Shown here: piece after piece, positions 20,207 through 32,164 of the stretch
Numbering within the stretch: the first letter of the stretch is position 1
Layout of the letters: each line of letters begins with the position of its first letter
Origin: Megascapheus bottae
Taxonomy: Eukaryota > Chordata > Mammalia > Rodentia > Geomyidae
Length of the DNA: 64,000 bases
NCBI GenBank assembly: GCA_024803745.1
Contig: JANJXV010000030.1
Location: forward strand, 4,855,001-4,919,000
Direction of reading: 5' to 3'
Position numbers and translations under genes: made by a program
The notes under the pieces: model-generated
The model's input: only the letters and a program-made list of their open reading frames with translations
The model's database searches: none
Told to the model about the DNA's origin: nothing

Positions 20207-20660
20207 AGCCCAAACACTTTTAACAAACAATTATTAGCTGAGCCAATCAGAAGCCTTCTCCAGTAATTTATCTTGGACATCAAAGAAAGCTGAAGCTCAG
20301 GAAATGAATAAATTTATACTGGAATATAGCTGGAATCTGTTAACCATGAGGCCCTAGGATCTATCTTTCTTGTTGTCAGTACTACATGACTCTCTAGTAA
20401 ATTTTCATAAAAGCTGGCTTTCTTAGGATTTTATAAAATGTTACAAGATTCCATCTCTTCATTTCCTCACACTCGTCTCATGATGAACCTCTTCACGCTG
20501 ACCTAGTTGAGTGTCACTTCATTCAATCAGCAGGAGCAACTTGAATTACCAACAAGGTCAGTGCCAGTCTGTGAGCATGCAGGGAGCTTGGGTCATTCTC
20601 ATGCTTAATGATAAGTGTGGAAGCGTTTTCAAAACTAAGCCATAAAAATCACCAATTATG

Positions 20661-20848
20661 GACCGGGAGTTTGGCCTAGTGGTAGAGTGCTTGCCTAGCA
20701 TGCATGAAGACCCGGGTTCCATTCCTTGGTACCACATACATAGCAAAAAGCCAGAAGTGGTGCTGAGGCTCAAGTGATAGAGCTCTAGCCTTGAGAAAGT
20801 CCAAGGACAGTGCTCAGGCCCTGAGCTCAAGCCCAGGACTGGCAAAAA
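20661..20848 (+). mobile_element. IDL-Geo SINE with clear target-site duplication
   Basis: Full dimer: head GGACCGGGAGTTTGGCCTAG (A-box-like), GGGTTCCATTCC (B-box-like), then AGTGGTGCTGAGGCTCAAG, CTCTAGCCTTGAGAAAGTCC and an A tail. Flanked by aaatcaccaattatg and aaatcaccaatgatg. A relatively young insertion. Confidence 0.93.
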
Positions 20849-20927
20849 AAAATCACCAATGATGCCAACAGTGTTTGTATGCCACTTGCAGTACAGGATT
20901 TAATCTAATGCTTTTTCTTTGCTTTGT

Positions 20928-21162
20928 GTGTGTGCAGGTCCTGGGATTTGACCTCAGGGGCTGGGCTATGTTCTTGGGCTTTTGTGCTCAAGGCTAGTAC
21001 TCTACTTCTTGAACCTGTTCTACTTCTGGCTTTTTTATTTTCCTCATTAATTGGAGATGAGTCTCAGAGACTTTCCTGCCTGGGATGGTTTGGAACCCTG
21101 ATCCTCAAATCTCAGCCTCCTGAGTAGTTAGGGTTTACAGGCATGAGCCATTGACACCCAGG
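20928..21162 (-). mobile_element. B1-Geo dimeric SINE, reverse
   Basis: GGGATTTGACCTCAGGGGCT, GCTCAAGGCTAGTACTCTAC, ATTAATTGGAGATGAGTCTC, CTCAAATCTCAGCCTCCTGA, TTACAGGCATGAGCCATTG in order. Confidence 0.85.
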
Positions 21163-24100
21163 TAATCTAATACCTTTTTAAAAATGTAAGTGCCAAATTG
21201 GCCTTGATTTTGATCACATAATACATGATTCCTTATGTTCAGAATAATGTTATTTTCCATAAAAAAACTAAGTATAATAGGTTGTTTTATCTCTTTTCTG
21301 AAGAGGTTTATTTTTTTGCCATAATTCACTGATGAATATTTGTATGTATTCTGTCATCAATAGTAACAGTTTATACAGAAATTTAATATAGACAGTCTAG
21401 AACCAATAGATCTCTATGTGGAAATATTTGATGACATTTTTAATAAAAAATAATCTGTGCATGCATCATACATGTCATCTGTTTCCTCGAACATTTTCAG
21501 TTGATATTATATAATAAAAATGTATTCACATAGTTGGGCAGCCAACTAGCAGCATTATTGGCTCATAAGAATGTGAATTAAACATGTATTTACCTAGGTT
21601 TATTGAAATGTGGGAGCAGAAAAATGTTACCAATGACACAGGAGAAATTTCAGCTTTTGCCATGAACTGAGGAGCAGATAAAATACAATGCAAGTATTGT
21701 CTGCGTGCTTATTCCAGTGATGAATTTCCAGTGAGATCTTAGCTTTTTATGAAAGGAGCCAGTATGTATATTCTTGAGTCATTTCATGTCCTCTCACCTA
21801 GAAAAACCAGTTGTATTTATTTTCAGCAGTGACATAAAATGGCAAAATCACTAGGTGGCTGCCTCGTGTTCTTTAGGATGTTTTTGGCAAGGATTTTGCC
21901 TTTGAGCAAATATGTCCTTTATGAGGCTTATTTATTTTTTACCCAAATTGCTTTCATGACAGCCATTCAGACTTACAGCCGTTTCAGTCTGCTGGGCTGG
22001 CACTTTGAAAGGGATAAGTGAAACAAAGCAAATGTCACTGCAAATAAAGGGCAAGGAAAAGGTGGGTTTTTTAATGGCAGCCAGCATCTGCCATGCTTTA
22101 TGACTTGATCTTGTCCCACAGGTAAATAAAACACCCAGGGCCTGTGCTCTGTGGTGGGAAGTCCTGGATGTAGAATCTGGAAGGGGAAGTCTTGATTTTG
22201 CCTTGAGGTCATTCATTAATTCTCTCTCTCCATTTCTTTTCCCTCTACCACACTCCCTTCCACTCATGGGGTTTAGAGTTGCTTTTTTTACATCTCTGGA
22301 TCTCTGCATTAGGTGGTTGAGAAATAAACAGATGAGTCCAGCCCCATCAACGGAAATTCATTTTTAAAATATTTTGGTGAATGGCCTCCGATTTCTCCTA
22401 TTTTTCCAATGTCTCCCATCCTGCAAAGTACCTTCTGCCAATGTGTGGTTTATAGTTCCATGTCTTTCTATGCAAATGTTTATAAAGGTATTCTTTCATT
22501 TAATAGCTTGATCAGAGACCTGTTCTTCACATTGTATGTCCTACTAGCATTTCTAGATTCTTCTACATCATAAATTTTAATGGAAGCAGAGCATTCTGTG
22601 TTGTAAAATCAAATATGTTCCCTTCTTTTCTTGCCCTCTCTTCCCGTTTTCCAAGCATTTTGGCATCTGTGGGATACTGAAATTCCCGTGAATAACAAGG
22701 GAAGGCTGAATTCCAGTATCTCACATTTTCCTCCTTAAAGCACAATAGAATTAGACTGTTTATGCATATTTATGAAACCACAACTCCACTGTTGACTCCT
22801 ACAATAGTTCTATTCTCAGCAGAATAGACTCTACCGAGCCAAAACAACGGAAACACAATCCAAATCCTATTTTAATTTCTATAACTCCATGAACAACAGC
22901 AATGGCCCCCAGAAATATTTCTCTAAAATCTTCCCATGACAGAACTCTGCCACCTACTGTATGAGCATAGCCTCCCCAAGAGCCTGTCGTCTCCAAACAA
23001 AGCCAAAATGAGCCTCTCCGCTCTCCACTTGAACACTTGTTGTATATTTACCTCTCATTTTTCTTCTGGAATTCCCACCATCTGTCCAGATATCAACCTA
23101 AATGGACAGAACCTTCTTGTAGTCTATAAACAGGATGTAGAATAGAGATGGAAATTGGAGTGGTCTTAGTCCCCTTTACATATACAAAAACAAAGTAATT
23201 ATATATTAAGATTTTTAAAAATTGTGTTATATTTCTAGGGATGGGTACATTCCTGAACATGCTCAGTTGGAGGTCAGGGTTCAAAAGAAAAGATGGAAGA
23301 CATATTTTGGGGGAGATGCTTAGCTCAAGATCCTGAACTTGGGCCCCAAAGATGAAAATGCCCAGATGTCCTCTTCTGGCTCACGTTCTAAAGATGGTGG
23401 CCTGTGACCATGCTCAGCTTTCTCCAACAGATTAGCCTTCACACTTGCAAAGTGCATTAACATAGGAGTTTCCCCTGTGCCCACCTGTTCCCCTGTGCCC
23501 ACCTGGCTGTCACAGCCCCTGGCAGCTGTGTGTGGGCTGCATTGTTCCACTGGATGCCCATTTCCATCTTCTAATGGAGGTTCTGGAGGGTCAGGTCAGA
23601 GCTTTGCCCGTGGACCATGCAGACGGCAATCCTTCATACATGACCAGTGTGGATTCTGGGGCCAGAGGCCTGAGTTTTATCATCAAAAGAAAGAAAGAAG
23701 ATGAGAATGCTGAATAAGAAGGCTATTTATTCCAAACCAACACAAAATGTAACCCCACGAACAACCGACTCATCCCCAGGAGCTCTTCAAGCACCGACAC
23801 GCTTCAAGGCATGCCTGCTCTCTAGAGGGATGGCACCAGTCTTTGATGGTCCAAGAAGAGGTAGGTAGAATCATGAACTTACAACAGCTCATCTCTTCAT
23901 GACGCGCCATGGCTCTTAGTCAGTGGATTTTAACAGTCTGGAAGCACAGCAAAGCCTCTTTGAAGAATCGTGGGTTTGCAGACTCCTTGTGGCTATCCCC
24001 ACACTGTCGTGGGCTGAAGTCGGGGCCATGACTTGCCAAGTTGGGCTTTGGGATGGAAGGAAGCTGAATAAGCAAGGAAATAATTGTCCAGATGGAGAAA

Positions 24101-24630
24101 CGATTAAGAAAGAAATGCTTGGTTATCAGAGTATTATTAGGCATCAGGAACTTGTCTCGAGTTTCCTTTTTCTATCCTCCAGATCCAACACAAAGTCTTC
24201 ACGGGACATATAATATAAATATTTTCTAAACCCCAAACACAATGAACCTCTCCACAGATAACTAATGAAAATTAGTTAAACAAAGCAACACAATGACAAC
24301 AACAACAATAAAATCAACCCACCCACGGTGTGACCTAAAGAAGATAGCAGGAAAGGAGAAAAAAAATCCCTATTTTAAAGAGCTTTCCCGGTGTCATTAT
24401 GTGTATGTATATGCATATGTATATGTACATGTATACATACATACGATTGTTCATGTGTCTAGTCATATTATTTATTTATTATTACTAGTAATAATAATGA
24501 TGTTGATTCAAAACCATTTCACTAGATCCAAATCTTCAAGAGGAATTCAAAGAAAACTCATACCAACAGTCCAATGTTTAATCCTTGTATCACCATTACT
24601 CTAATGAAATGGTTTTCTGTTAAGGGTAAG
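21163..24630. other. Unique intergenic sequence, no gene seen
   Basis: AT-rich, with no recognisable SINE, LINE or coding exon. A near-consensus CTCF core lies on the minus strand at 22,947-22,960 (one mismatch). A local duplicated CCCCTGTGCCCACCTG phrase occurs near 23,472-23,504, and alternating TATG/TACATG sequence lies at 24,400-24,445. Confidence 0.6.
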
Positions 24631-24639
24631 TAAGATTTT

Positions 24640-25170
24640 TTGTTTGTTTTTATTTTTAATTTTGAATATTTGTATTATCTTGGAGTAGTAAGGCAAAGGA
24701 ATTGCCATTCAGCAAAGCAGTTTATGAACACAGTGCATCTTGCATCTTGATTAATGTCATCCCTTTCAACATTCTTCTTCCTACCTCTCCACTCATCCCT
24801 TCCTTCACTTTTCTTAAGTTTTAGTTTATCTATTGCAATTTTTTTAGCCATTTAACAAAGCGTTTTACATATACAAGGTTTCTTGCTCTGATTCATCCCT
24901 TCAGCATTTCCAGCCTTGCCAACCCACCGCTTCCTGACTGTTCTCAATTCTGTGGTCTAAACAAGGGCTTCTTCCTGCCTTCTCTCCCCTTCCCTCCTTC
25001 ATTCTTTTCTCCTTTCTGCCCTTGACTCTACCTTCTCCTCTTGCGAGTACCCATTTCTTGTTCTTATTTTGTTGGGCTTTGACTTAGTCTTGCTGAAGAA
25101 TGACATTATTTGCTCTTTCCATAGAGTCTATTACACTTCAGTGAACTCATTTGTAACTGCTTGCTTACCG
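24640..25170 (+). repeat. Unclassified dispersed repeat, copy A
   Basis: Shares an ordered set of phrases with 32,165-32,520: GCAAAGCAGTTTATGAACAC / CACAAAGTAGTTTATGAATAC, ACAGTGCATCTTG / ACAGTACGTCTTG, and TTATTTTGTTGGGCTTTGAC / TTATTTTGTTGGACTGTGAG. Pyrimidine-rich centre. It may be reverse L1 non-coding sequence, but I could not identify it. Confidence 0.5.
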
Positions 25171-25277
25171 CCCAGTGTGTGTAAGGACAGGCTTAGAGGT
25201 GCAGTCTGGCGCTCCACGAATGAGGGCAACCATGCAGCCTGTGTTTCTTTGGGTCTGAGTTTACTTCTCATCCCTGT

Positions 25278-25475
25278 ATTTTTTTTTGCCAGTCCTGGGC
25301 TTGAGCTCAGGGCCTGAGCACTGTCCTTGGACTTTCTCAAGGCTAGAGCTCTACCACTTGAGCCTCAGCACCACTTTTGGCTTTTTTTTTATGTATGTGG
25401 TACCGAGGAATCGAACCCGGGTCTTTGTGCATGCTAGGCAAGCACTTTAACCACTAGGCCAAACTCCCAGCCCCT
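25278..25475 (-). mobile_element. IDL-Geo SINE, reverse, with target-site duplication
   Basis: Reverse Geo and tRNA-derived head (GGAATCGAACCCGGGTCTTT, GCATGCTAGGCAAGCACTTT, CCACTAGGCCAAACTCC). Flanked by ctcatccctgtattttt and ctcattcctgtattttt. Inserted next to dispersed repeat copy A. Confidence 0.93.
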
Positions 25476-25639
25476 CATTCCTGTATTTTTAAAACTGATT
25501 TTTGGAAGCCCATTGGTTGAACTTAGAACCTTACAGCCTGAGCATCTGTTCTTCAAGCCCTTTCTGTCTTAAGGATATTTGTCAGAATAAGTCTAGTGTG
25601 TCTGCCTGGTCTCGTCTCTTTCTCCATACATGAGATTAC

Positions 25640-25783
25640 AGTCATGTCTTACCACAGCTGGGCTGTGGTCACGACTAGCTTTTACTCATTTTTGCCTGGG
25701 GCTGGTCTCAGTCAGTGCTGTTCTTAGTTTCTACATCTGAGTACCTGGGATTACAGGCATGAGACATTGTGTCTGGGCTTTGT
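25640..25783 (-). mobile_element. Degenerate B1-like SINE, reverse
   Basis: CTGGGGCTGGTCTCAGTCAG, GAGTACCTGGGATTACAGGC and ATGAGACATTGTGTCTGGGC; diverged, Geo half not evident. Confidence 0.55.
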
Positions 25784-28700
25784 TATACTCTTTAATCAAG
25801 CCAACAGCATGTTTTTCTCTGTGTTAATAGTTGTTTGGACTCATTGAAATATTTTATTTCTTGCTTTCAATACTAAAACAATTTGTTGTGAGCAGGGGAG
25901 GTGAGTGAGATCGATGAGGTTGAATATGACCGACATACACGGATGAAAAATGTCATAATGAAAGCCATTATTTTTGTGAAATCAATATATGCTATTAGAA
26001 TTCATAAAATTATCTAATATGTTGTCTACTTTGGCTTCATGACTATAAGTTAGTGTAGAGTGTCTAACTCCTAAGAAAGGTTGATCTTTTCTGTCCAAAC
26101 TATTTTAACACTTGTTGCGAAGAATTTGATTTTCTCTCTTACTTGAATAGTGTACAGATTCCAGGGGACAGATGTGAGCCAGTATTCACATCACAGAAGA
26201 GGTCAGTCAATAACAAGGTCTGATTTTGAATCCCTTCCCACCAAAGACTTCTTTTCCTATGTACCAACTCTTTTATGAAACAGATGAGTCAAGAGGACTG
26301 GTTTGTGAGAAGTCAAGATTCCATAAACCAAATCTTATTTCTGAATTCACATTCAGAAAGGGAAATCGGCCTCTATTAGGAATTATTTTAACAATTCACT
26401 ATAGACTGGGATGGTTTAGTATTTATCAAATTCTGCTAATTGCACTGTAAGGTGTGTTGAAGACTCATTTACTCGGAGAACATGGGCTCGTCGAATGCAG
26501 CATCTTAAATTACAGTGCTCAGCTAGTATTTTCCACAGGGAGAGCTCTCTTCAGTCCCATCTGCCTTAGCACTGTCAATCACCTCTGTGAATTAAAATGC
26601 GGGCTCTCTCCCACCTTCGAATGGGAGAAGAGCCCTGTGGTGGTTTTTTTTTTTGTCATTCCTATAACAAATACTTTCTTGGGAGGAGAGTTCCCTATCT
26701 TTTCTGTCTTCCAGAAATGGCATCCCATTATACCATCCTCTTTTTTTCCAAGCAAACTTTTTTGCTTAAGGAATGTCATCTTTCTTCTTTATATCAAATG
26801 CAGCTCGTCCCCAAATTCCTAATTGGGCATCTGCAACCTGCCATGTGGGCTGGTTTTTGTTTTGATAGTTGGCCAGTTTTGATCATTTAACCATGATGAT
26901 GCTGTCATTGGAGACTGTTTTTGTACAATTTGGATTAAAAGAGTCAACCCGAAATGTTCTTTGTGGAGAAAGGGACTTGTTGACTTTTTGCCTGAGTTGG
27001 TACTGAGCTACGTATGATCTTATTTCTGTATCATGAATAGCTGAAACAACAAAAATAAGCCCTGGCACCAGGCCCCAACATGTGAGTCTTGTTCTCATAA
27101 CATGCCAGAGACATACATCCCCCCTGTCTGTTGCATAGCAACTATTGGCAGGAATATTTCTTGGTTTTTTATTTTTATAAATCTTTGTACTGTGTGTATT
27201 TGTTGTAAAGGTGATATACAGAGGGGTTACAGTTACCTAAGTATGTCAATGAGTGTATTTCTTTCTGAATGCTGTTACCCCCTTCCTCATTTTCTCCCCA
27301 AAGTAAGAACTCAACTATTTGGATCAGATTTAATCCCAAGCAAATATTCACTCTTGATTAGATCAAGAATAACCTACCAGCTGTTCCTGCCTATGTGACA
27401 ACGTAAGAGCCATCAGAAAGCTAAATAAATGCTACATTTCCAATAGATGTCTTCCAAGAGAGAGATGTGCAGCTACGACTTGCAAGCCATCGTGATTTTC
27501 CATGTAATTTATCTGGTAGAGGAAAGAAGACGGTGAAGAGTTAGGGCACATTTGCTAGTGGAGGTAAAGGTGTCTACCAGATAGAAGAATTTACTGAATA
27601 ACGTGGAGAGGGAGAGGATGTGAATATTAACAGATCCACGGCATGAAATACTAGAGCAGCAAGCAAGAAGAGTCATCCATCAGCTGGGTTGAGAAACAGC
27701 AGCCAGAGACTGTCCTCAGGCAGCGAGGCCACTACCTGTCCTGGCTGACTGAAATATCCTGGAGTCCGTGCCTCTCTTCACATCTTTGGTTCAGTGCTCC
27801 ACCCATCTGACCTAGCAAAGGAATCAGAAAGTAGCTGGGCGTCTGGGGTTGAAAACTTGCTGTCATGGCTGGAAAGGCAGGAAGTGTTCACTCTTGGCCT
27901 TGGTCCTTCTAAATTTTCTTAAGATGGACTGTGTCAAAAACCAATTTCCAGTTGGTTCTTTCAAAACAAATGTGTTCTTCTTTTCATCTCGTCATCCCTA
28001 TCTCTGAGAAACAGAAGCATGGAATTTCAAGCTCATTGTAAAATCTGTGTTTTTCCGTCTTCCAAGACCCATCCCAGCTCACAGGGCATTTTTTTTTGTC
28101 CAGTGAGGCCCCAGTGAGGCACCAGGGACTGCATAAGTCTTCCCAGACCTGCGTGCTGTGTGTGTAATCTCCAGAAGAGCTCCTAGCCACAGGATCCCAG
28201 GCCAGGGACAGGTTTGGAGGTGGTGCCTTGCTACATAAAGTGAAAGGAAACAGACACAAGACTAAGAACAAGGCAGGTCACCCTGTCTACTCTTTTCATC
28301 CTGGTTTTACCAAGGTGAAAAAGAGAATCACGGGTCAAGAGTATAGGACTTGCTGTCCCTTAAATTCAGAGGACATTGCATCCAGGCCCAGCTCCAGCAG
28401 GAATCTAGTCCTTCTCAGGATGCATGTTATCTCTGGCATGTACCTGCAGTTGGCCACCAGGTGGCAGCAGAGATCCACCTGACAGTTGTCAACCTGTCTA
28501 CCCTTGCAGGGAAAGGCCTCTGTGCCAACACAGAGGGAACAGATCCTTGAGGTGATGCTTCCTAAATCCTCTGGGGACTGTAGAGCAGCTGGAGGAGATG
28601 TCAGCTCAGCAGTCACGACTCAGAGTTGTCTCAAAAGCAAATCCATTAATTTCCAAGGTATCCTTCTGTTTGGGGATTCCTCAGATAGGAGTCATTAGGA

Positions 28701-29553
28701 CGGAAAGGAAGGGAGGCTCATCAGGGACAAAGTTCTGTGCTTTGCTGACACTGACGAAAAAGATCTAATAAGATCGCTTTCAGGATCAGCTCGTTTTCGA
28801 GTCATTTGCACTTTGAACATTTACACCGGGCACTGCAGTGCTTAATTGTCTAATTGTGCGGCACTGGCTGAAAACCAGGTGTGGTTAAGAGGTTTCCCCA
28901 AATCGTCTCGAGTTGTCTGCAGCTGCAAACAGTGCTTCAGAGTCTCAGGTTCCACTGGGCCTGCAGGCAGCAAAATATTTCTTCACATCCGTGAAAAGTC
29001 CAGTCAACCCGATAGATGTCGTTCCTGATGTAATTCCCGCTTTAATGAGCTGAATATTACTCCCCTAGTTTCTTCTCAGGCAATGCCTTGTTTAGGGAAC
29101 GGTTTGGCCACTGCATCTGGTGAAGCATTGCTGAGGGCTCTGGAGGCCTGTGGAAATCATTGCTTAAGAGGCACTGGGTTGTCTCAGCAGTGGATGCAGC
29201 AACAGGCATTTCTCATCGTTGAGGAGGCTGGAAGCCTAAGCTTTCAGCGCTGATAGATCCATTTCCTGCTTTGCAGTTGGTGGCCCTCTGACTGGATTCT
29301 CACCTGCCAGAGAAGGGAGGAGAGACGGAGGGAGGGAGGAAGAGAGGAAGGAGGACGGGAAGAAGGGAAAGCGATAGGGGATTCTTAGAACACCAATTCC
29401 ATCAAGAAGGCTTGTTCTCAAGGTTTCATCTACCTCTAATCACCTCCCAAAGGACCAGATTTTTATCACAGGAACGCAGTAACGTAAGAATGGGGTGAAG
29501 AGGAAGTGGGAACGTAAGATTCAATCCAGAACCAAGGAAACGCTTGGGGGCCA
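25784..29553. other. Mostly unique intergenic sequence, no gene seen
   Basis: Contains a short third piece of the dispersed repeat near 27,170-27,310, a perfect CTCF core at 28,454, a GGGA/GGAA run near 29,318-29,360, and a non-repetitive stretch 28,740-28,900 of possible regulatory character. Open frames are short and unlike known proteins. Confidence 0.55.
28454..28467 (+). promoter_or_regulatory. CTCF core motif CCACCAGGTGGCAG
   Basis: Matches the CTCF core consensus CCASYAGRKGGCRS at every position, on the plus strand, and is followed by CAG. Lies in unique sequence, not in a SINE. Occupancy cannot be judged from sequence. Confidence 0.6.
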
Positions 29554-29661
29554 TGTCACAAGTGAGTTGCATCTTCCCAAAATGGATGCATTGAAATTTT
29601 ATCTCCCAGGACCTCAGCATGTGATTGCAATTGAAGGTTGGATCTTTACAAAGGCAATTAA

Positions 29662-29790
29662 AGAGAGGTGTGGTGATATAGGTCAGTTATCCCAGGATTG
29701 GGGGAGCTACAGGCAGGAGGACCATGAGTTCAAGGGCAGCCTTGTCTATAGATGAAGGCTCCTACCTCAAAACCAACCAATCAACAAAAA
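29662..29790 (+). mobile_element. B1 SINE (7SL-derived monomer) inserted in the MLT1 relic
   Basis: GTGTGGTGATATAGGTCAG, CAGGCAGGAGGACCATGAG, TTCAAGGGCAGCCTTG and a CAACAAAAACA tail. This is a plain B1 without a Geo monomer. Short flanking caattaa copies (29,655 and 29,791) are a possible target duplication. Confidence 0.8.
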
Positions 29791-29817
29791 CAATTAAGAA
29801 AAAGTGAGGTTATTCAG

Positions 29818-30408
29818 TTGATGAGTGGATCAACAAGATGTGGTATTTATACACAATGGAATTCTATGCTGCTGTCAGAAAGAATGACATCACCCCATTT
29901 GTGAGGAAATGGAAAAACTTAGAAAAAATCATATTAAGTGAAGTAAGCCAGACTCAAAGGAACATAGGCTCAATGGTTTCCCTCATTCGTCATAATCAGT
30001 AGAAACCTTGGGCTCTCCTAGCAGAGATTTGCAATAGAGCAAAATCTAGAGACATAAGGCCATAGAGTATGATGCTAAATGTAAGACCTCCAGGATAAGG
30101 AAACAAAAGCCATATAATGAGTGACTGTTGTCCTTAATGTACTATGTTATCTCTCATCTCTTTTGCCATCCCTTGGTTATCTCATATTGTTACAATTTTT
30201 CACCTTGTTATCTGATATATTTTATATGTGCTTAATTGGTTATTTGAAATTGGATAGGGAAGGGGGAAAATCAAGATAAGCAGGGGAAGGGTGGGAGGGA
30301 AATGGGGGCCATGTCATGAGAAAGGGTATCAATGTTTGTGAAGCAATGCACCTTCTATCTGGTGAATATAATGTAACCCTTCTATTAATCACAATAAAAA
30401 ACAAATTA
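29818..30408 (+). mobile_element. 5'-truncated LINE-1, 3' end with A-rich tail
   Basis: Starts within the end of L1 ORF2 (GTGGTATTTATACACAATGG, AAATGGAAAAACTTAG, TAAGTGAAGTAAGCCAGAC) and continues through a rodent-type 3' UTR to AATAAAAAAC and an A-rich tail. Flanked by aaaaagtgaggttattcag and aaaaagtgaggttatttag, a 19-bp target duplication with one mismatch. The frame is broken, so it is a dead copy. Confidence 0.9.
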
Positions 30409-30639
30409 AAAAAGTGAGGTTATTTAGGGTGCTCTCTAATCCAAGCTGAGTGGTCTTTTCATAAGAAGAGGAGACTCAACACAGGGAGGCACAGACGCAT
30501 CAGGATAAACAAGATGGCAGCCATTTGCACGCCAAGGGAATAGGCCCCAGGGTAAACTGACAGGGGTGACATTTTCATCTTGAACCTCCAGCCGCCACAA
30601 CTATGAGACAATGAGACTCTGTGTCACCCTTTTCATCTG

Positions 30640-31740
30640 GCAGCTTGCTGGGTTAATATAGCGGGCAGGTTGTCATTCCTTAACTAGCAGCAGGGATGGA
30701 AGGGTCCCTGTGCTAAGCTGGGGGGTGGGGATACAGCCAAAGCCCTTCCTCTTCTCCATCCCCCTTCATTCTTGCAGAGGTTTAACATCTGGCTGAATTT
30801 AGTTTTATTGGAAACCGTGGCAATTTTCTCCCAGGCATATAGGCATCACACATGCCACCCGTGTGGACATTGTGGTAATCGGAGTATGATCCAGGTTAAA
30901 TAAATACATGCCTTGTCTGCTCAGGATGCTTCAGTGGGACGTTCTATGCAGCTGAGCTGGAGGTAGGGACTCCGCTGTGCCATTTAGCATTGGAGATGAA
31001 AGCTGAGGCACAATTAGCAGGAAGACAAGACAGATAAGGAGGGGAGGCTGTCTGGACCAGCAGGTAAAGCAGAGCGAGAAGCCCAGGAGACAGCAGATGG
31101 CACCTTGGGGTGGAGGCAGGCCCAGGGAGGCTGGCATAAAAGGAGGGGAGGGAGTCCTGTGTGAGTTTAGTGCTTGGTGAGTTAACAGCTCTTGTAGAGT
31201 CCTAGGCAGACCTGGAGAAGCTGGTGATCAACTGACCTACAGAGAGCGTAGCGCTGACACTCGCAGAGGAAGTGTGGGTGAGCTTGAACGTCTGTTGCTG
31301 AGCCCGTGACCTTAGTTAAGTGGTGGTAATACCATGGCTTGGGGCTGTGGAGTGCCAACCATACTCTGCCTGTGGAAAGAACCCAACAGCCTTATGCTAA
31401 GAGAATGTCCAGGCAGGAATTACGTGCTGCATGAATAACTGCCACGATCCTGAATGTCATGGAAGGAATTCTCGATGCAGTCCCTTCTGCAGCCATTACA
31501 CAGCAAGCTTTCAACGTAGAACGGAAGCATCGGTGAACATTCACTGTAATTTCGGAACGACTTGCCATGAGATCTGAAATGCAATGATCTTTTGCTTTTC
31601 AAAACAGAGTAGCCATCTCCTAACCTGCAAATAAAGACATATTTTGCAAGTAGAGACAGAAGAATGCAGGCTGTCCTGTAAGAGCTTCTGGAAATTTCAC
31701 TGAATTTTCTCCGCAGCCAAGACTTCTGCTTCCTGGAAAT
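30640..31740. other. Unique intergenic sequence
   Basis: No gene or repeat recognised. A TATA-like GGCATAAAAGGAGG lies at 31,132, but nothing downstream supports a transcript. Confidence 0.5.
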
Positions 31741-31745
31741 TCTTC

Positions 31746-31820
31746 ATATGTATGTATGTATGTATATATGTATGTATGTATGTATGTATGAATGTATGTA
31801 TGTATGTATGTATGTATGTA

Positions 31821-31851
<31 letters not shown>

Positions 31852-31884
31852 ATGTATGTGTGTGTATGTATGTATATATGTATT
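31746..31884 (+). repeat. (TATG)n compound microsatellite
   Basis: About 140 bp of TATG units with embedded TGTG and TATA runs. It accounts for the Tyr-Val-Cys repeat open frames here. It abuts a reverse SINE at 31,883. Confidence 0.95.
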
Positions 31885-32118
31885 TGCTGGTTCTGGGGCT
31901 TGAACTCTGGGCCTGGGTGCTGTCTCTGAGCTTCTTTATCTCGAGGCAAGCACTCTACCATTTGAGTCATAGTGACACTTATTACTTTTTTAGGTAGTTT
32001 TTTGAAGATAAGAGTCTCACGTAGACTTTCCTGCCCAGGCTGGCTTTGAACAAATGCCATTCTCAGATCACAGCCTCTGAGTAGCTGGGATTATAGGTGT
32101 GAGCCACTGATGCCTGAC
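31883..32118 (-). mobile_element. B1-Geo dimeric SINE, reverse
   Basis: CTTGAACTCTGGGCCTGGGT, GGCAAGCACTCTACCATTTG, AGATAAGAGTCTCACGTAG, CTGGGATTATAGGTGTGAGC. Its tail side is joined to the TATG microsatellite, a common origin of SINE-linked microsatellites. Confidence 0.85.
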
Positions 32119-32128
32119 AGTCTTCAGT

Positions 32129-32159
32129 ATTATATATATATATATATAATATTATATAC
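32129..32159. repeat. (AT)n run
   Basis: About 30 bp of alternating TA after the SINE. Confidence 0.9.
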
Positions 32160-32164
32160 ATGTG

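Larger units (their letters stand above)
29554..30630 (+). mobile_element. MLT1-like LTR relic interrupted by B1 and L1 insertions
   Basis: The 5' part reads as MLT1 (ATGGATGCATTGAAATTTTA, GGACCTCAGCATGTGATTGC, GGATCTTTACAAAGGCAATT). It resumes after the insertions with GTGAGGTTATTTAGGGTG, TTTTCATAAGAAGAGGAG, CAAGATGGCAGCCATTTGC and CCTCCAGCCGCCACAACTATG. The three pieces read through in order. Non-coding; no viral genes are attached. Confidence 0.75.

Noticed and set aside
31125..31200. TATA-like GGCATAAAAGGAGG as a promoter
   Set aside because: No downstream exon, splice donor or open frame supports transcription; a single TATA-like match is expected by chance in 64 kb.
31620..32060. 146-codon minus-strand frame with His/Thr/Tyr repeats
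   Set aside because: Produced by the TATG microsatellite and the adjoining SINE.
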